DNA of 64,000 bases, taken from positions 9,748,708-9,812,707 of the forward strand of contig OY829329.1 of the NCBI GenBank assembly GCA_963691655.1, given 5' to 3'. The notes beneath the pieces were generated by a model, which was not told where the DNA came from, searched no databases, and saw only the letters and a list, made by a program, of their open reading frames with translations. The DNA comes from Toxonevra muliebris. Its lineage: Eukaryota; Arthropoda; Insecta; Diptera; Pallopteridae. Made by a program: the position numbers and the translations under genes. The first letter of the stretch is position 1. The number at the start of each line of letters is the position of its first letter. Below are positions 22,476-34,907 of this stretch, piece by piece.

Positions 22476-23423
22476 GATACACGCAGATACCCAAAGAAGA
22501 TGCTAAATTAAATTCACAAATTGTAGACCTACCTAGCACTAAAAATAATAAAGAATAGAATAGCAGCAAGAAAAAGATAAACTCAAAGCAATGACTGCTT
22601 TCAAATTGGGTATACTGTATTCATTTACCTTCAACTTAAAGTAGGTTATAAAATTCAATTTACACATATACACACACACACATACACAAAAGCAGAGATC
22701 CACTCTCACACTTGGGTCTTTGCATTATACAAAAGAGAAATAAACGTTGAAATAACAAAGTTTTATGCTATTTAACGGTACAGTGAATACAACAACTACA
22801 TACATATACAACCAATGATACTTTTAGCAACGCAACAAAAACAAATACATAAATATGTTCACATAGTAGGTATTTGAATTTTATACCCCAAATACATACA
22901 CACACACACATATACATATGTAGGTATGTATGTATGTATATTTATTTTTGTTACATTACTACATTTTCAATAAGCAAATATTCAACTATTCTGCAACATT
23001 CTTTCTTATCTCAGTTGAGAATTTGCGCCTATTTTAGCATTTGTTGCTATTTAACAGATGTTATTGCTGTTGTTTGTTGTTGTTGTTTTTGCAACATATT
23101 ACTAACTGCTTACTTAAATCCGTTTTGGTAATACGAGTAGGTATGGTTAAAATAAACTATGATGTGATTTCTATTTTTCTGCTGTTGTTGTTGTTGTTCT
23201 TGCTGTATGGTGGCTGTGCATACTTTAATGATATTTGTTTGCTGCTTTGCTGCTTGCGGCATAATTTTAATGTGCGCAAATAAATAGAATTTTAGATTTA
23301 GAAAAGTATTTTCTTTATGCATACAAACATGCAGGAGTAGAAGAGATATACCCAGTTGAGTTTGGGAACAACGGTTGGAATAATCATCGGGAGCTTAAAA
23401 CCGAGCAATATATTACTTCTTAT
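21516..23423. other. Intronic sequence without a supported gene
   Basis: Very AT-rich (21830-22330 especially), with a (CA)n array at 22444-22473 and (GTT)n pieces near 23070 and 23185. The frames 21574-21841 have no recognisable domain and overlap in two phases, as random frames do. Confidence 0.55.
22444..22473. repeat. (CA)n microsatellite
   Basis: Fifteen uninterrupted CA dinucleotides, the longest in the window. Confidence 0.95.
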
Positions 23424-23563
23424 TTGCGTGCAAAAGTGATGTAAGTCAGTTATATTTATTATTTGGATTTTCATCTTAAGGCGATAATTTTGTCCTCATT
23501 TAGTTTCCTACAAAAAAGTTGTTTTTTAATCTGATTTTGACTTACATCACTTTTGCAAGCAAT
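23424..23563. mobile_element. Foldback MITE, GCAAAAGTGATGTAAGTCA arms
   Basis: Left arm TTGCGTGCAAAAGTGATGTA then AGTCA; right arm TGACTTACATCACTTTTGCA then AGCAA. Near-perfect inverted repeats of about 25 bp around a 90-bp AT-rich centre. No second copy seen. Confidence 0.7.
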
Positions 23564-23591
23564 GGCTTAATTTTGTGTTTCTTTAAATAAC

Positions 23592-23870
23592 AGTACGTAG
23601 AGAACTACAGACTTGCGGCTACATAATCAAAATGGCAGTCGCTCTCAATTGTCATCGGTAGAGATAGAGAGCGAATGTGAGAGAGAGAGAGAGAGTGAAA
23701 GAGGTCGAGAGTATAGAATTAATTAATGATTGCATCTGTCAAATTTTAAAACAAAATGGCAATTATTTTTCTGTTTTGCATTTCTGCTCTCTTTTCCTTT
23801 TCTCTTTTTCGATTTTGTCACATCAAGAGAAATTTACTGTTACTATTAGTTGTATTGTTTTTGCAAAAGC
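23592..23870. mobile_element. CTTGCAACTGCAT-family element, copy 2 (partial)
   Basis: Begins AGAGAACTACAGACTTGCGG and holds TTTGCATTTCTGCTCTCTT. The right terminus is not recognisable. Confidence 0.45.
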
Positions 23871-24639
23871 TGAAACGAATATACTAGTTATTGTTTTCTC
23901 TCAGCTCTGAAAAGAGAGAGAGATCGAAATATTTCAATAAGAAATCTCTTTTATTGCTCTTATAAGTAGTATAGTAAAAAAGAAACAATAATTTATTATT
24001 TTCTCTTGTAGTAATTCAAATTTGCGCAACTGGGAAGAAATGCTGTGTGTCTTCTGTGTCTGCGTATGCTTAACGTATCTGTTTGTAAGAAGTTGTAGCC
24101 TTATTTAAAATTGTTTGAACTGAGTTGTAAAGATGAATAACAAACACTTGAATACACTCAAATGAAAATGAGGCAGATGCTCCTGTTGTTTCCCACTAAC
24201 TATAAATGTATATCAAAGGTAAGCAAATAATATTTAAAACTAACTGTGAAAATTAATAAAAAATTTTCAATATTTTTCTAAACTGAAACCCAATCGTTTG
24301 TGAGTTACATTTCAATTCGAATTAGTCTGCATTAGGTTTGGTCAATGTGGCGGAAAGTGATTCATTCACCAAAAATTCAAAATCTTGCATACTCTAAATA
24401 CTCTTTATAAAATGTCCAAGGTCTTTATAGTCTTTAAAGCGAAGTACAATATTTCAATTTGTGAATCCGGAATTTTGCTGTGTGCAAAAATGATTTAAAA
24501 ATACTTATTTCATATACTCGTACATAGTAAACAGAATTATTGCATTGATTCTAGCTGCAGAATCTCCAATAACTGGCGGAATTTTCTCAAAGGAAAATAG
24601 TTTGATATCGCTATGCGACGTCGACTATTACTAAAGCAG

Positions 24640-24880
24640 GTAACGATTGGAGCATTTATCTCCAATGGTATAAACACATCATAGAGAGTAACATAGAAGC
24701 TTGCGACTGCATCTATCAAAAATCCGAATACACACGTTTTAATGAAACTACAAAATTTGGCAACTACACGACTGCATGACTCCATTTGTAGATGCAGTCG
24801 TAGTAGAATCTATTTCTGATTTGGCAACAGTAAAATAGGAAAAGAGAGAAGTAAAAGCAGAAATACAAAACAGCAGAAAA
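24640..24880. mobile_element. CTTGCAACTGCAT-family element, copy 3 (inverted, decayed)
   Basis: Contains CATAGAAGCTTGCGACTGCA, GTGTATTCGG-side relatives, and CGACTGCATGACTCCATTTG, the reverse complement of the shared GGAGTCATGTAGT block, then AGCAGAAATACAAAACAGCA. Termini are uncertain. Confidence 0.45.
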
Positions 24881-24909
24881 AGATGCCGAGTGGATCCGAA
24901 ATATTGCTG

Positions 24910-25500
24910 CAGGAGAGAACAGCTCGTACACAAATAAGTTGAGAGAGAAATTGAATGAAATAAAAGAGGAGAGAGGAATTTCATAGAGGTAAGTTAAGAG
25001 AGGATAGAAAAGAAAATAGAGAGGGAGAGAAAGCAAAAGATAGTGATGAGCAGAGAGATAGAAGTACAGAGATCATTGAAGGGGGAAAAGAAGAGAGGAA
25101 TGAGGAAGAAAGATTGAAGTTGAAAAAGAAGGGGAGAAAGAGGTGGAAAAAAAAAATAGTGCTCGCGAAGGGCAGAGAGAAACATTTAAGTATGGAAAGA
25201 TGGGAAATTATAGATACATAGGTGGAACAATAAAAGAGAGAGAGAGAGAAAGGTGAGTGCAAAAATTTTGCATTCGTAAGGAGAGTGAAGCATAGAGAAA
25301 AGCAGTTTCTAGTTTGGTAGAGAGGAAAAAGAGGAGGAAAAAAGAGAAACATTTAAGCAGGAAAAATGGAAGACAGAAAGTTGGAGGAAAAGAAGAAAAT
25401 TATGAAATATTGTACAAATAAATTGAGAGAGAAATTGAATGAAGTAAAAAAAAAAAATGGAAAAGAAGGAGGAAGAAATACGCAGTGTGATAAATGAGAG
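24910..25500 (+). repeat. 590-bp polypurine-rich block
   Basis: The plus strand is overwhelmingly A and G (GAGAGAGAAA, GGAAAAGAAGAGAGGAA and the like), with few C or T. The motif TTGAGAGAGAAATTGAATGA occurs at about 24940 and 25422, so at least part arose by internal duplication. Overlapping Ser/Phe/Leu-rich frames on the minus strand are products of this bias. Confidence 0.7.
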
Positions 25501-25783
25501 GCTGAGAGGAAAAGTGGTATAACTTCTACGTTCAGAAAAAATGGAATAATTTTACTTAAGAGCAAAAGTGAAACGAAATGTGTTCAGAGCGAAAACGGAA
25601 TAAAAAACTATGCTGTTCTTACTCTGAAAGAATTGTTACATCATTTTTGTTCTTACTTTTAAAGCGTTTCATTTTTACTATGAACCGTATTACTTATGCC
25701 ATTCTTGCACTGACACTCTAAATTATTTCACTTTGGCTCTTATATAAATTTTAGCCCGCTTTTCCTCTCAGCCTGTCAAATTA
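25494..25783. mobile_element. GCTGAGAGGAAAAG-family MITE, copy 2
   Basis: Same orientation as the copy at 20013. Left ATGAGAGGCTGAGAGGAAAA, right CGCTTTTCCTCTCAGCCTGT. It is shorter, having lost one of the internal GTTCAGAGC repeats. Confidence 0.75.
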
Positions 25784-26962
25784 GAGTATAAAAATATGGT
25801 GAAAGACCGAAATCTTTCAAATCTCTCTTGCACCAACCTAATGAACTTACTGAAATTAAAGTTCACAAAGCGTTCTTCTCCTGGTCTCCTGATCTCCTAG
25901 CTTACGATTACAAAGACCAACAAATAAAAGTTTTACGCTTACACCAGAATAATTGAAGTGTGTGTGATACTGAATAAGTATGTTATACTGAACCATTTTA
26001 CTGAATTAAGTTATATAGCCCAGCAAATCAAAGCATTTTTCTACCCCCATTTCAAAGTCAGAAGAGTCATGCCCGAGCAACCTATGAGTGAGTGTATAAA
26101 CTTCCCGAACTAAAGGTTTGATGTCTATGACAAAGGTGTTTCTCATGAAAGCATAAATATTTTTAAGTTTTATATGAACCCTCTATTGTATACCCTCTCT
26201 CATTGGGCTATTTTTTAATTTTTAAGTGAATTTTGTAAAAACTTTTTTCAATAATTTGCATGATATCTTTTTCAAAAAATCACCAAAAATCTTCCAGAAA
26301 GAAGAGGGGATAAGTAAAGAGGGTAACAAGTAGGTCTGGGTAAGGAGTGTGGCTGGGTAAGCAGTGGCGCTGGGTAAGGAATGGCGCTGGACAAGGAGTA
26401 GGGCTAAGTGAGGAATGGGACTGGGAAAGGTAGGATATGAGGATATGAGTAAGGAAAATGTCGGGTAGTGAGAAAGGGTGAGTAAGAAAAGGCGGTGACC
26501 ATTGGGAAACGAATCGAATTAATTTTTTCAACTAATAGCATGTTTCTCGATATTGAAGCCGATTTCAATATATAATTTTCAGTCTAAGCATAAACACAAC
26601 CAGTATAAAAATAAATAAAAATTACTATAAATATTTTTCTTTGGCTCTAGTAGTTTTTTTTACAAATAGTAGGAGCATTATAATACAAAAAGTGAAAATT
26701 TTAAGCAAATATTAGTTTCAATGATAATGAGAGAAAATAAGCCAGTGGCATTAAAAGTTAATACAAGTGTATTTAAACTTTGCAGATATGCGCAAGCAAA
26801 TACGTTTGTTTGTAACTATGTATATGTAAAATTATATATATATAAGAATAATAAATTAGTTAAAACTAAATAATTTGATCAAAAGAATTTAAACATTATT
26901 GTATTAGAATAATCCAATGTTAAATAAATATTTAAATACACCCATATATATGTAGTATACGT
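25784..26962. other. Intronic sequence without a supported gene
   Basis: AT-rich. At 26290-26480 there is a degenerate repeat of about 20 bp built on GGGTAAG(G/C)A(G/A)TGGCGCT. No gene seen. Confidence 0.5.
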
Positions 26963-27600
26963 AAAGAAATAATCATAAAGAAAAAGCTTAACTCTCTCTC
27001 TCTGTCTTTATTTAATTTTAATATGCATAAAGAAATAGTCATAAAGAAAAAACTTAACTCTCTCTCAATTGGCGCCGATGGTCGAGAGAATGAAATCGGT
27101 TAACGACTGCAGCAGCAACAACATCAGTTGAATTTCAAAACAAAATCACTTTTTTTTTCATTTCATTTCATTCTTCTTTTTCTTCTATTTTGTATTTCTG
27201 CTCTCACTTCTCTCTATTTCTGTTTTGTTGCTGTAAAATGAGGAATAGATTTTAATACAACTGCAACTGCAAATGGAGTCATGTAGTCATGCAGTTGTGT
27301 AGTTGCCAACTTTTGTAGTTTCATTAAAGCGTGTGTATTTTTAATTTTGACAGATGCAGTCGCAAGTCTGTCGCTTTCTATGTGTTGATATAACAAAAAC
27401 AAAATCTTAACTGTCTCTCTCTCTCTCTATTTCATTTCGATATGCATGAAGAGATGATCATAAAGAAAAAGCTTAACTCTCTCTTTGTTTCTCTCTCTCT
27501 CTTTCGATTTATTTTTAATATGCATAAAGAGATTATCATAAAGAAAGCGCTAAACTCTCTCTCTCATTTTTTCGCTCCCTCTCTCTCTATTTTATTTTAA
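26963..27600 (+). repeat. Diverged repeat units (TCATAAAGAAAAAGCTTAACTC) split by an insertion
   Basis: Units starting at about 26963, 27023, 27440 and 27520 share ATGCATAAAGA(A/G)AT, then TCATAAAGAAA, then TTAACTCTCTCTC. The 27066-27400 gap between units 2 and 3 is filled by a CTTGCAACTGCAT-family element. Confidence 0.6.
27066..27400. mobile_element. CTTGCAACTGCAT-family element, copy 4
   Basis: Contains TTGTATTTCTGCTCTCACTT, GGAGTCATGTAGTCATGCAG and the right end GATGCAGTCGCAAGTCTGTC then GCTTTCTATGTG. It interrupts a local tandem repeat. Confidence 0.55.
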
Positions 27601-29239
27601 TATACTTGACTTAACTGGAATTACTCAATTAATCCCGTTTTAGTTTGTAATCAAAGAGACTCATTTTAGGCACTCACTGCGTATGAGTAATAAAATGTTA
27701 AGTAACAAAGAATTTTCTCATTTCAATATAAAAATCTTTAAAGTATTCGCATTTTTTCAATATTTCCGTTTACACAACAACAATAACAACAAAAACGCCA
27801 ATAAATATGCTTTAAAAAAATAAGGCATTTGTCAAGTTTTTCGCAAATAAACACATTTTACAAGCGGCATAAAAATACAAACTACAAGTATATATCAACG
27901 AAAAAAAAAAAAAGAACAAAAACACCGAAAATAAATAAATTTTTTTTTTTTTTTTTTGCAAATACATATACAGCCATATTCACACACACACACATATTTA
28001 CACGCACAAACACCCGCATGCCGTCACGTAAATAAACATTTTGTAAATCTATAAAAAAAAATAAAAAATTTCACCAAGTTTTGATAGGATCATAAAAAAT
28101 TCGCATATATTTTTCGTTCTCACGTCAATGTGAAAATGATACTTTTCCTTATATTTTTCCCCTATATCGCACATATCTACATATATAGCATAAAGTAGTA
28201 CGCTGGCTTTTTACATCCACCTACTATTTACGCTCACGTACAATTGCCAAGGTAAGCATTTACACGTACCTCACCTTTAAAAAGCTATTGAGACGCTACT
28301 GTAAAAAGAAGCGAGACAAAATTGACGAACATTTCTAAAAATCGCGTCAATTTCACTTGAGTTAAGTTGAGTTATTTACAGCGTATATGCCATTGCCACT
28401 TTGCAGCTACTTTGTGCTATGATTTTGGTTCCTTTTTTTTTCGACAACGATCAAACAACAAAATCCAATTTAAGAAGTAATAAAAATGAGCTAACTTCGA
28501 TTATGGTCGAATATGTTGTAAGCTGCTGCAAATGGCAGAGAAATCATAAACTTAAAAAACGAAAAAATACTGAAGTTCAAAGTTAAAAAATATTGGGGTT
28601 GGTATTTTGAAATAGTTTGTTAACTTTGTTAGCACAAATCATAAAACTTAATCTTCGGGGAAATTATGTGCCGAAATTTATTGAAATTGGTTAATATCTT
28701 ATGTGATTTCATCACTAACCCATAAAATTGTTAGTGGTTGGAAAACTTACTTTAAAACAACAACATCATCTATCAACGCCTTTTCTTTTATTTATATGTA
28801 CATATATGCTGCACATTAAAGTAGAGTAGGGTATTAAATTGAAGCCCTACAGCTTCAATGATATGACAAGTTTATTTTCGACAAAGTTTTTCTTTTTATT
28901 GATTTTCAAAACATACATTTTGTAATGTACATAGGTAGAGGTATAAATTTTTTATATTTTTATGTTGTTGCGGTTTTTGCAAAGTGTTTGATCTCTCTGT
29001 TCACATATGAAAAGTTTACATTTTGTGGTAGGAAATTAGGGAGTGGGGGAGTGAAAAAGTGTGCACGTGTTGAAAGTATTTTATGGTTTTTATTTTGATA
29101 TCATTGGCATGTACATGTATGTATGCATACATATATTTATTTATATAAGTAGAATGCCACAGAATATCTCAGTTGGAAATAATGCGATTGAGTTTTGAGA
29201 GACTTGAAAACAATTTCATCAAATTTCAGTAAGAAACTC
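27601..29239. other. Intronic sequence without a supported gene
   Basis: AT-rich with A/T-runs (27901-27914, 27940-27957). The frame at 28401-28586 has mixed composition but no domain, splice context or homology I can see. Confidence 0.5.
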
Positions 29240-30810
29240 GGATTAAAACTCACACCAAAAATCAAACTAAATCTAGACTAAACTTCAAACCGAAATCTGA
29301 ACAAATTCCCAACAAAAGTTCAGTCCAAATTTAGACTAAAAATCAAGCTGAAACTTAGGCCGAAATTTCAATCAAACAATCAGACTGAAATTTAGACCAA
29401 AGCTCAAATCAAAAATCAAACCAAAATTCAAACTAAAATTCAGACTAAAATTCTAACCAAATTTAGATTAAAAATCATGCTAAATTTTAGACCAAAGTTT
29501 AGCCCAAAATCTAAACCAAATTTAGACCAAAATCTAAACCAAATTTAGACTAAAATCTTAACTAAATTCAGACCAAAATCTAAACCAAATTCGGACCAAA
29601 ATCTAAACCAAATTCAGACCAAAATTTAAAGCTAATTCAGAAATTGAAATTGAAAATCTAAACCAAATTTAGAACAAAATCTAAACCAAATTCAGAAATT
29701 GAAAATCTAAACCAAACTTAGACCAAAATCTAAACCAAATTCAAAAATTGAAATTAAAAATCTAAACCAAATTTAGACCAAAAAATCTAAATCAAATTTA
29801 GACCAAAATTTTAACCCAATTTAAGACCAAAATCTTAACCAAATTTATACCAAAATTTAAACCAAATTTAGACCAAAATCTAAATCAAATTTAGACCAAA
29901 ATCTAAACCAAATTTAGACCAAAATCTAAACCAAATTCAGACCAAAATCTAAACCAAACTCAGAAATTGAAAATCTAAACCAAATTTAGACCAAAATCTA
30001 AATCAAATTTAGACCAAAATCTAAACCAAATTTAGACCAAAATCTAAACCAAATTCAGACCAAAATTTAAAGCTAATTCAGAAATTGAAAATCTAAACCA
30101 AATTTAGAACAAAATTTAAGCCAAATTCAGAAATTGAAAATCTAAACCAAACTTAGACCAAAATCTAAACCAAATTCAGAAATTGAAATTAAAAATCTAA
30201 ACCAAATTTAGACCAAAATCTAAATCAAATTTAGACCAAAATTTTAACCCAATTTAAGACCAAAATCTTAACCAAATTTATACCAAAAATTAAACCAAAT
30301 TTAGACCAAAATCTAAATCAAATTTAGACCAAAATCTAAACCAAATTTAGACCAAAATCTAAACCAAATTCAGTCCAAAATCTAAGCCAAACTCAGAAAT
30401 TGAAATTGAAAATCTAAACCAAATTTATACCAAAATCTAAATCAAATTTAGACCAAAATCTAAACCAAATTTAGACCAAAATCTAAACCAAATTCAGACC
30501 AAAATCTAAAGCTAATTCAGAAATTGAAAATCTAAATCAAATTTAGACCAAAATCTAAACCAAATTATGATTAAAAATCACACTAAAAATCAGACCAAAT
30601 TTCAAATCAAATTCAAACCAATAATAAGATTAAAATTCTGACTAAAAACCAAACTTAAGTTCAGTCGATAAGCTGACTTAAAATTTAAACCAGATTCAGA
30701 GCAAATAATGATGAAAATTTAGACCAGAAGCCATCTCGATATTTAGACCAAAACTTAGATGAAAAACAGATCAAAATTTAGGAAAAATTTCAACCATAAT
30801 TCAGTCAATT
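29240..30810 (+). repeat. Degenerate 23-bp satellite array with ~440-bp higher order
   Basis: Built on alternating half-units CCAAATTTAGA and CCAAAATCTAAA, together 23 bp. Edges are more diverged than the centre. The marker AAGCTAATTCAG recurs at 29631, 30072 and 30511, giving a higher-order period of 439-441 bp. No coding capacity. Confidence 0.85.
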
Positions 30811-31108
30811 AAGCCGTTTTTGTTTTTGTAAAAGCACTTAATCATAATCTGAGCATTTCTCGTCTTTCTTTTTTGCCTATACCAAAGTGCAAAGCAAAAA
30901 GCTTTTCGTATGCTTTGTTGGTCCTCAATGTAGATTTTGTTGTTGTCTAACGTATGAGTTTATAATAATAAAGTTTATATGTATTGGTGTTTGCACTTCT
31001 ATAAGAAATTTTTGGGCATCCCTAATCTAAATTGTTAAATAGTTTTTGCTCTTGCTTTTAATGTAATTCGCTCTCCTTTTATTATAATTTGAAACTGCTT
31101 TTACTATC

Positions 31109-31240
31109 AGCCTCTCATATCAAAGTCTGAAAGCCTCTCATATGAATGTCTGAGAGCCTCTCATATGAATGTCTGAGTGCCTCTCAAATGAAAGTCTGAG
31201 AGCCTCTCATATGAAAGCCAGAGAGCCTCTCATATACAAA
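31109..31240 (+). repeat. 23-bp tandem repeat, six units
   Basis: Unit starts AGCCTCTCATATGAA and ends GTCTGAG, at 31109, 31132, 31155, 31178, 31201 and 31224, an exact 23-bp spacing. Confidence 0.9.
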
Positions 31241-32924
31241 CAAAGCCAACCAATTGTGTTTTCTCCTCTAGGTATATATGTTAAATTATGATTTGTTTCT
31301 AAATCATGAGAGACTGAGAGAAAAAGAGATGGTAAGTAAAATTGTACTTTAGAACAAAAGTTCTATAAATTTCCCCACTGGGAGTATATGAAATGTTTAT
31401 GTGTATATGTATTTATGCACACAAATATGTCAATTACAATTTTGCTGCTGCTTTGTTTATATTAGTGTATAAATGATTTCAAATACGAAATATGTATGTA
31501 AAATAGGATCAAGTGAATTTAATACGTTGTGATGTTATATTTAGTTATGTTTTTGAGTGCACACATATATATGTCAGTGTATGTGTAATGGCGGATATAA
31601 AATTTTGAATTTCAATAAAATTGATACTTTAATATTTAAGTGAAGTTTTATGAAAAAGTTCAGTTTCCCTCCCTTTGAAATATCAATAACTCGCTATATA
31701 GTGAATGTGTATGAGTGTTTTTTTTTATGACCACAAACAAAATTTCTATACTTAAATTTCTATTTCTACTTAAATTCTAGTTAAAATTCAAGCTCCCATA
31801 TGTGTGTACACTAACGTGATCTAATTTTTGAAAGATGCTCGCAAAAACTTAAGAAGACAAGTTAACAAAATCGAAAGAATGGAAGCGGAAAATTCTGTTT
31901 TGACTTTGAAGCATACCAGAAGAAAAAAAGAAGAAAAAAAACGAACAAAAAATGTAGAAGGAAATATGTGAATTTATTGAAAAAAAAAAAAAAAAAAATG
32001 AATGTATGAAAGTTTCGCAAACTACTCCCAGAGCTACAAAAAGAAAAACACATGTGAGTATGTAAAGAGCGATTGGAGATGCCACTTGAATGCGTACCTT
32101 GAACCTGGTTAAGATTTTAATAGCTTGAAAAGAAAAGACAGAAAATTTTATTAAATTTAAAAATTTTCTGGCATAAAAAACTTCGCAGTCACTAAATATG
32201 AAATATGGAAATGGATTAAGACTAATACAATGAGAAAAAAATATAAAATTTTTTTAAAAGATTTTCAACAAAAATAACTTCTACTTTTCCTCATGTTTTC
32301 TATATCAAGAAATCAAGAAAGGTGGCAACACTTTGATAACAATTTGCCGGTGAAAAGCATTTGAAAATCTTTAAAAGAGTTTCAAAGTAAAATTCCCGTC
32401 TCGCGGGAAAAAATCGAAAATTTAGAAGGCAAAAAATTTTAAAAGAATTTTCTATTCTTTTTTCATTTTGTTTTTTTTTTTTTTTTTTTTATTTTGCCAG
32501 TCAGTAATTTGAGGAAATTGTTTAAAAGGATAAATGCATATGGGTATGAAAGAGAAAGGACAATGAAAAGATAATGGTGTAAGTTTTAATGTGGAACATT
32601 ACATACGAAAAATGTGTGAGTGATTAAGAAAAAAAAAACTGTGTGTGTAGAAATGAATATTTTTTACAATAAATTTACTCAATTTTTTATAATCAATTAT
32701 ATTTAAATAATTTTCATTTAATTAAATTCTAATACACACAAACACATATCGTTTATTAAATTTCAATCGTCACGATCGTCAGCCCTGTTTTGTTTTCAGA
32801 TATAAAATTTCATTACTGAATGATTAATCATCAGGTACTATTTTTACACACTTTTACATTTTACTAATACAAATTACACATCGATATATAAACGTCAAAA
32901 AAATATACGCAATACACTTCATCT
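31241..32924. other. Intronic sequence without a supported gene
   Basis: AT-rich with A-runs at 31980-31998 and a T-run at 32470-32490. The minus-strand frames at 31849-32085 are poly-Phe artefacts. Confidence 0.55.
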
Positions 32925-33440
32925 GTTCTTTTTCCCTCCTCCATAATACCGTTTCACCAAAAAAACAAAAACAAAAGAGTTGAGAGAAATCATCGTTGCG
33001 TAGTCATAAACACATAAACACATCTGTGCTTTGTTCCCCTTCCACAATACCGTTTACCACAAAAAAAAGTGAGAGAAATTGTCGTTGAGTACTCATAAAA
33101 GCAGCCGAGTAGCCATAATTTATTTATTACATATAGAGTGCAATTGCACTTGAATGAGAGAGTATTAGTTGAGAAAAGAGAGATCGAGAGAGGTGAAAGA
33201 ACTCGTCTTTGCATACTCGTAAACATAGCAGAGTAGCCAAAAGCACATAATTTATTTATTACAACAAAACTACAATTGTACTTAAATGAGAGAGTATTAG
33301 TTGAAAAGGAAGAGATCAAGAGAGGTGAGAAAAATTGTTACTGCGTAGACAAAAGCAGATAATTTATTTTTTTATTTATTACATAAAGAGAGCAATTGTA
33401 CTTAAGTGTGAAAGTATTAGTTGAAAAGAAAGAGATCAAG
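32925..33440 (+). repeat. Tandem repeat, ~120-130-bp units
   Basis: Three clear units are marked by AGTATTAGTTGA at about 33163, 33293 and 33413, each preceded by CAATTG(C/T)ACTT(A/G)A(A/G)TG and TTTATTTATTACA. A related upstream portion repeats CATAATACCGTTT / CACAATACCGTTT at 32942 and 33042. Confidence 0.7.
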
Positions 33441-33532
33441 AGAACAAGAAATTCAAATTTTTTATTATACTCTATTGGACGAAGAAGGGGAACCGAAAAT
33501 GGAGTCTACGGCATATTTTCTTTATATTTTCC

Positions 33533-34081
33533 CCAACATATTGGCAAATTTTATATAGGAAATTCCATGGTAGAAGTATTTAAAGGTAGATGCATTTTTT
33601 CAAAAAGTAGCCATTTTGAATATTTGGCAAGTAAGAGGAACATTTTAGAGATGCATTTTTTTTAATGGGAACAAAAGAGTGAGTTAGTAGTAGATTATTA
33701 ATACTACTTTTATTACTTGGTACTAAATTGTAAATTTTATTTATAACAAAAAAAGTATAAATATTGTTATTTAATTTTGTTTTCTTTATTAGCAAATACC
33801 CTGAACATGTTAAGTGTTAAAAAATAATATAAAAAGTAGCAACTAATTCTCCCTATGTACATGCAATACTATTCAAATTATTTTCTTATAAATTCTCACT
33901 TAAAAATTTCACTATGAAAATACAACTCTGTTGCAAATAGAAGAATAGTATCAAAAGAAATGTTTTCCCAATTGTCAAAGTTCCTTTTACTTGTCAAAAT
34001 GCATCTACCTTCTTAATTCTTCTGCCATGGGAAATTCTTTCCTTTTGACAGGGAATATGACATAGTGAAAACTAAGCATTA
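33533..34081. mobile_element. ATGCCTGGTTTTCAC-family MITE, copy 4, interrupted
   Basis: The left part keeps TTGGCAAATTTTATATAGG; the right part keeps GGGAATATGACATAGTGAAA then ACTAAGCAT. The original left terminus is lost. A 464-bp element sits in the middle at GGAAATTC. Confidence 0.7.
33566..34029. mobile_element. hAT-like CATG-ended element, copy 3 (464 bp, nested)
   Basis: Terminal inverted repeats start CATGGTAGAAGTATTTAAAG and end AATTCTTCTGCCATG. Further in, GGTAGATGCATTTT is matched by AAAATGCATCTACC. An exact 8-bp target duplication GGAAATTC lies at 33558-33565 and 34030-34037. The termini resemble those at 17018. No transposase frame inside. Confidence 0.8.
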
Positions 34082-34899
34082 GAAATATTCATTTAAAAAA
34101 ACCTGATACATAAATATGTTAAGTAAATTGAATACTAAATATTGAAATAATTAAAAAAAAAAAGTAAAAGTTTTTATGAAATTCGAATTCGGGTTTGCTG
34201 TTTGCTCAGTATTCATTTAAAGACGAAATTTGTTAATTTATTTTATAATATTAACTTCAGTCATCGTAAATATTTCAAATTCATTGTAAGTAAATGAAAT
34301 GAGCAATTCTAATTAAGCACAAACAAAATCATTGTTAATTTAGCTTTAAAGAATTTATATTTAATTATGTATTTCAATTTCAAATATAACAACATAAACG
34401 AACAAGGAAAATAACAAATAAATTAACCTATTTTAATGTATATGTAACTACAGTTAAGGTCAAAATAATAAATATTTTTTAGTAATATATTTATGTAAAG
34501 TTTAGATATAAATAGCACCTTGAAGTCTTAAATATATACAACAGTACAAAACTCTTCGAAAAATATACGAAAAATAAAGAACTTCCACAAATCAAGATTT
34601 AGACGCTCGAAAAAAATAGTAGAACTAGGTATAAAAATATATTTATTTATATATTTAAAAAAAAAAAAACATTTTTTCTACCAAGTAATCTTAAAATTTA
34701 TTAATAAGAGCCCTCTCTTTTTGTCTATACCAATGATTCATTACCAGAACATATGTAAGTATGGTCAACTAAGCCTCTGCTACTCTCTCTAAGAGTCTTC
34801 TGCCATTTTGTCGTCCCTAACCTACGAACATCCTGCAAACCTGTTGATATTATTTTAAAAACCAACTTTTCTATATTTTCTGATTTTTTTTTTTAATAA
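34038..34899. other. Intronic sequence without a supported gene
   Basis: AT-rich, nothing recognisable apart from the end of the interrupted MITE. Confidence 0.5.
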
Positions 34900-34907
34900 A
34901 ATTTAGA

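Noticed and set aside
24537..25565. Several overlapping Ser/Phe/Leu-rich minus-strand frames
   Set aside because: They come from the polypurine block read on its pyrimidine strand; multiple overlapping frames in different phases are typical of composition bias.
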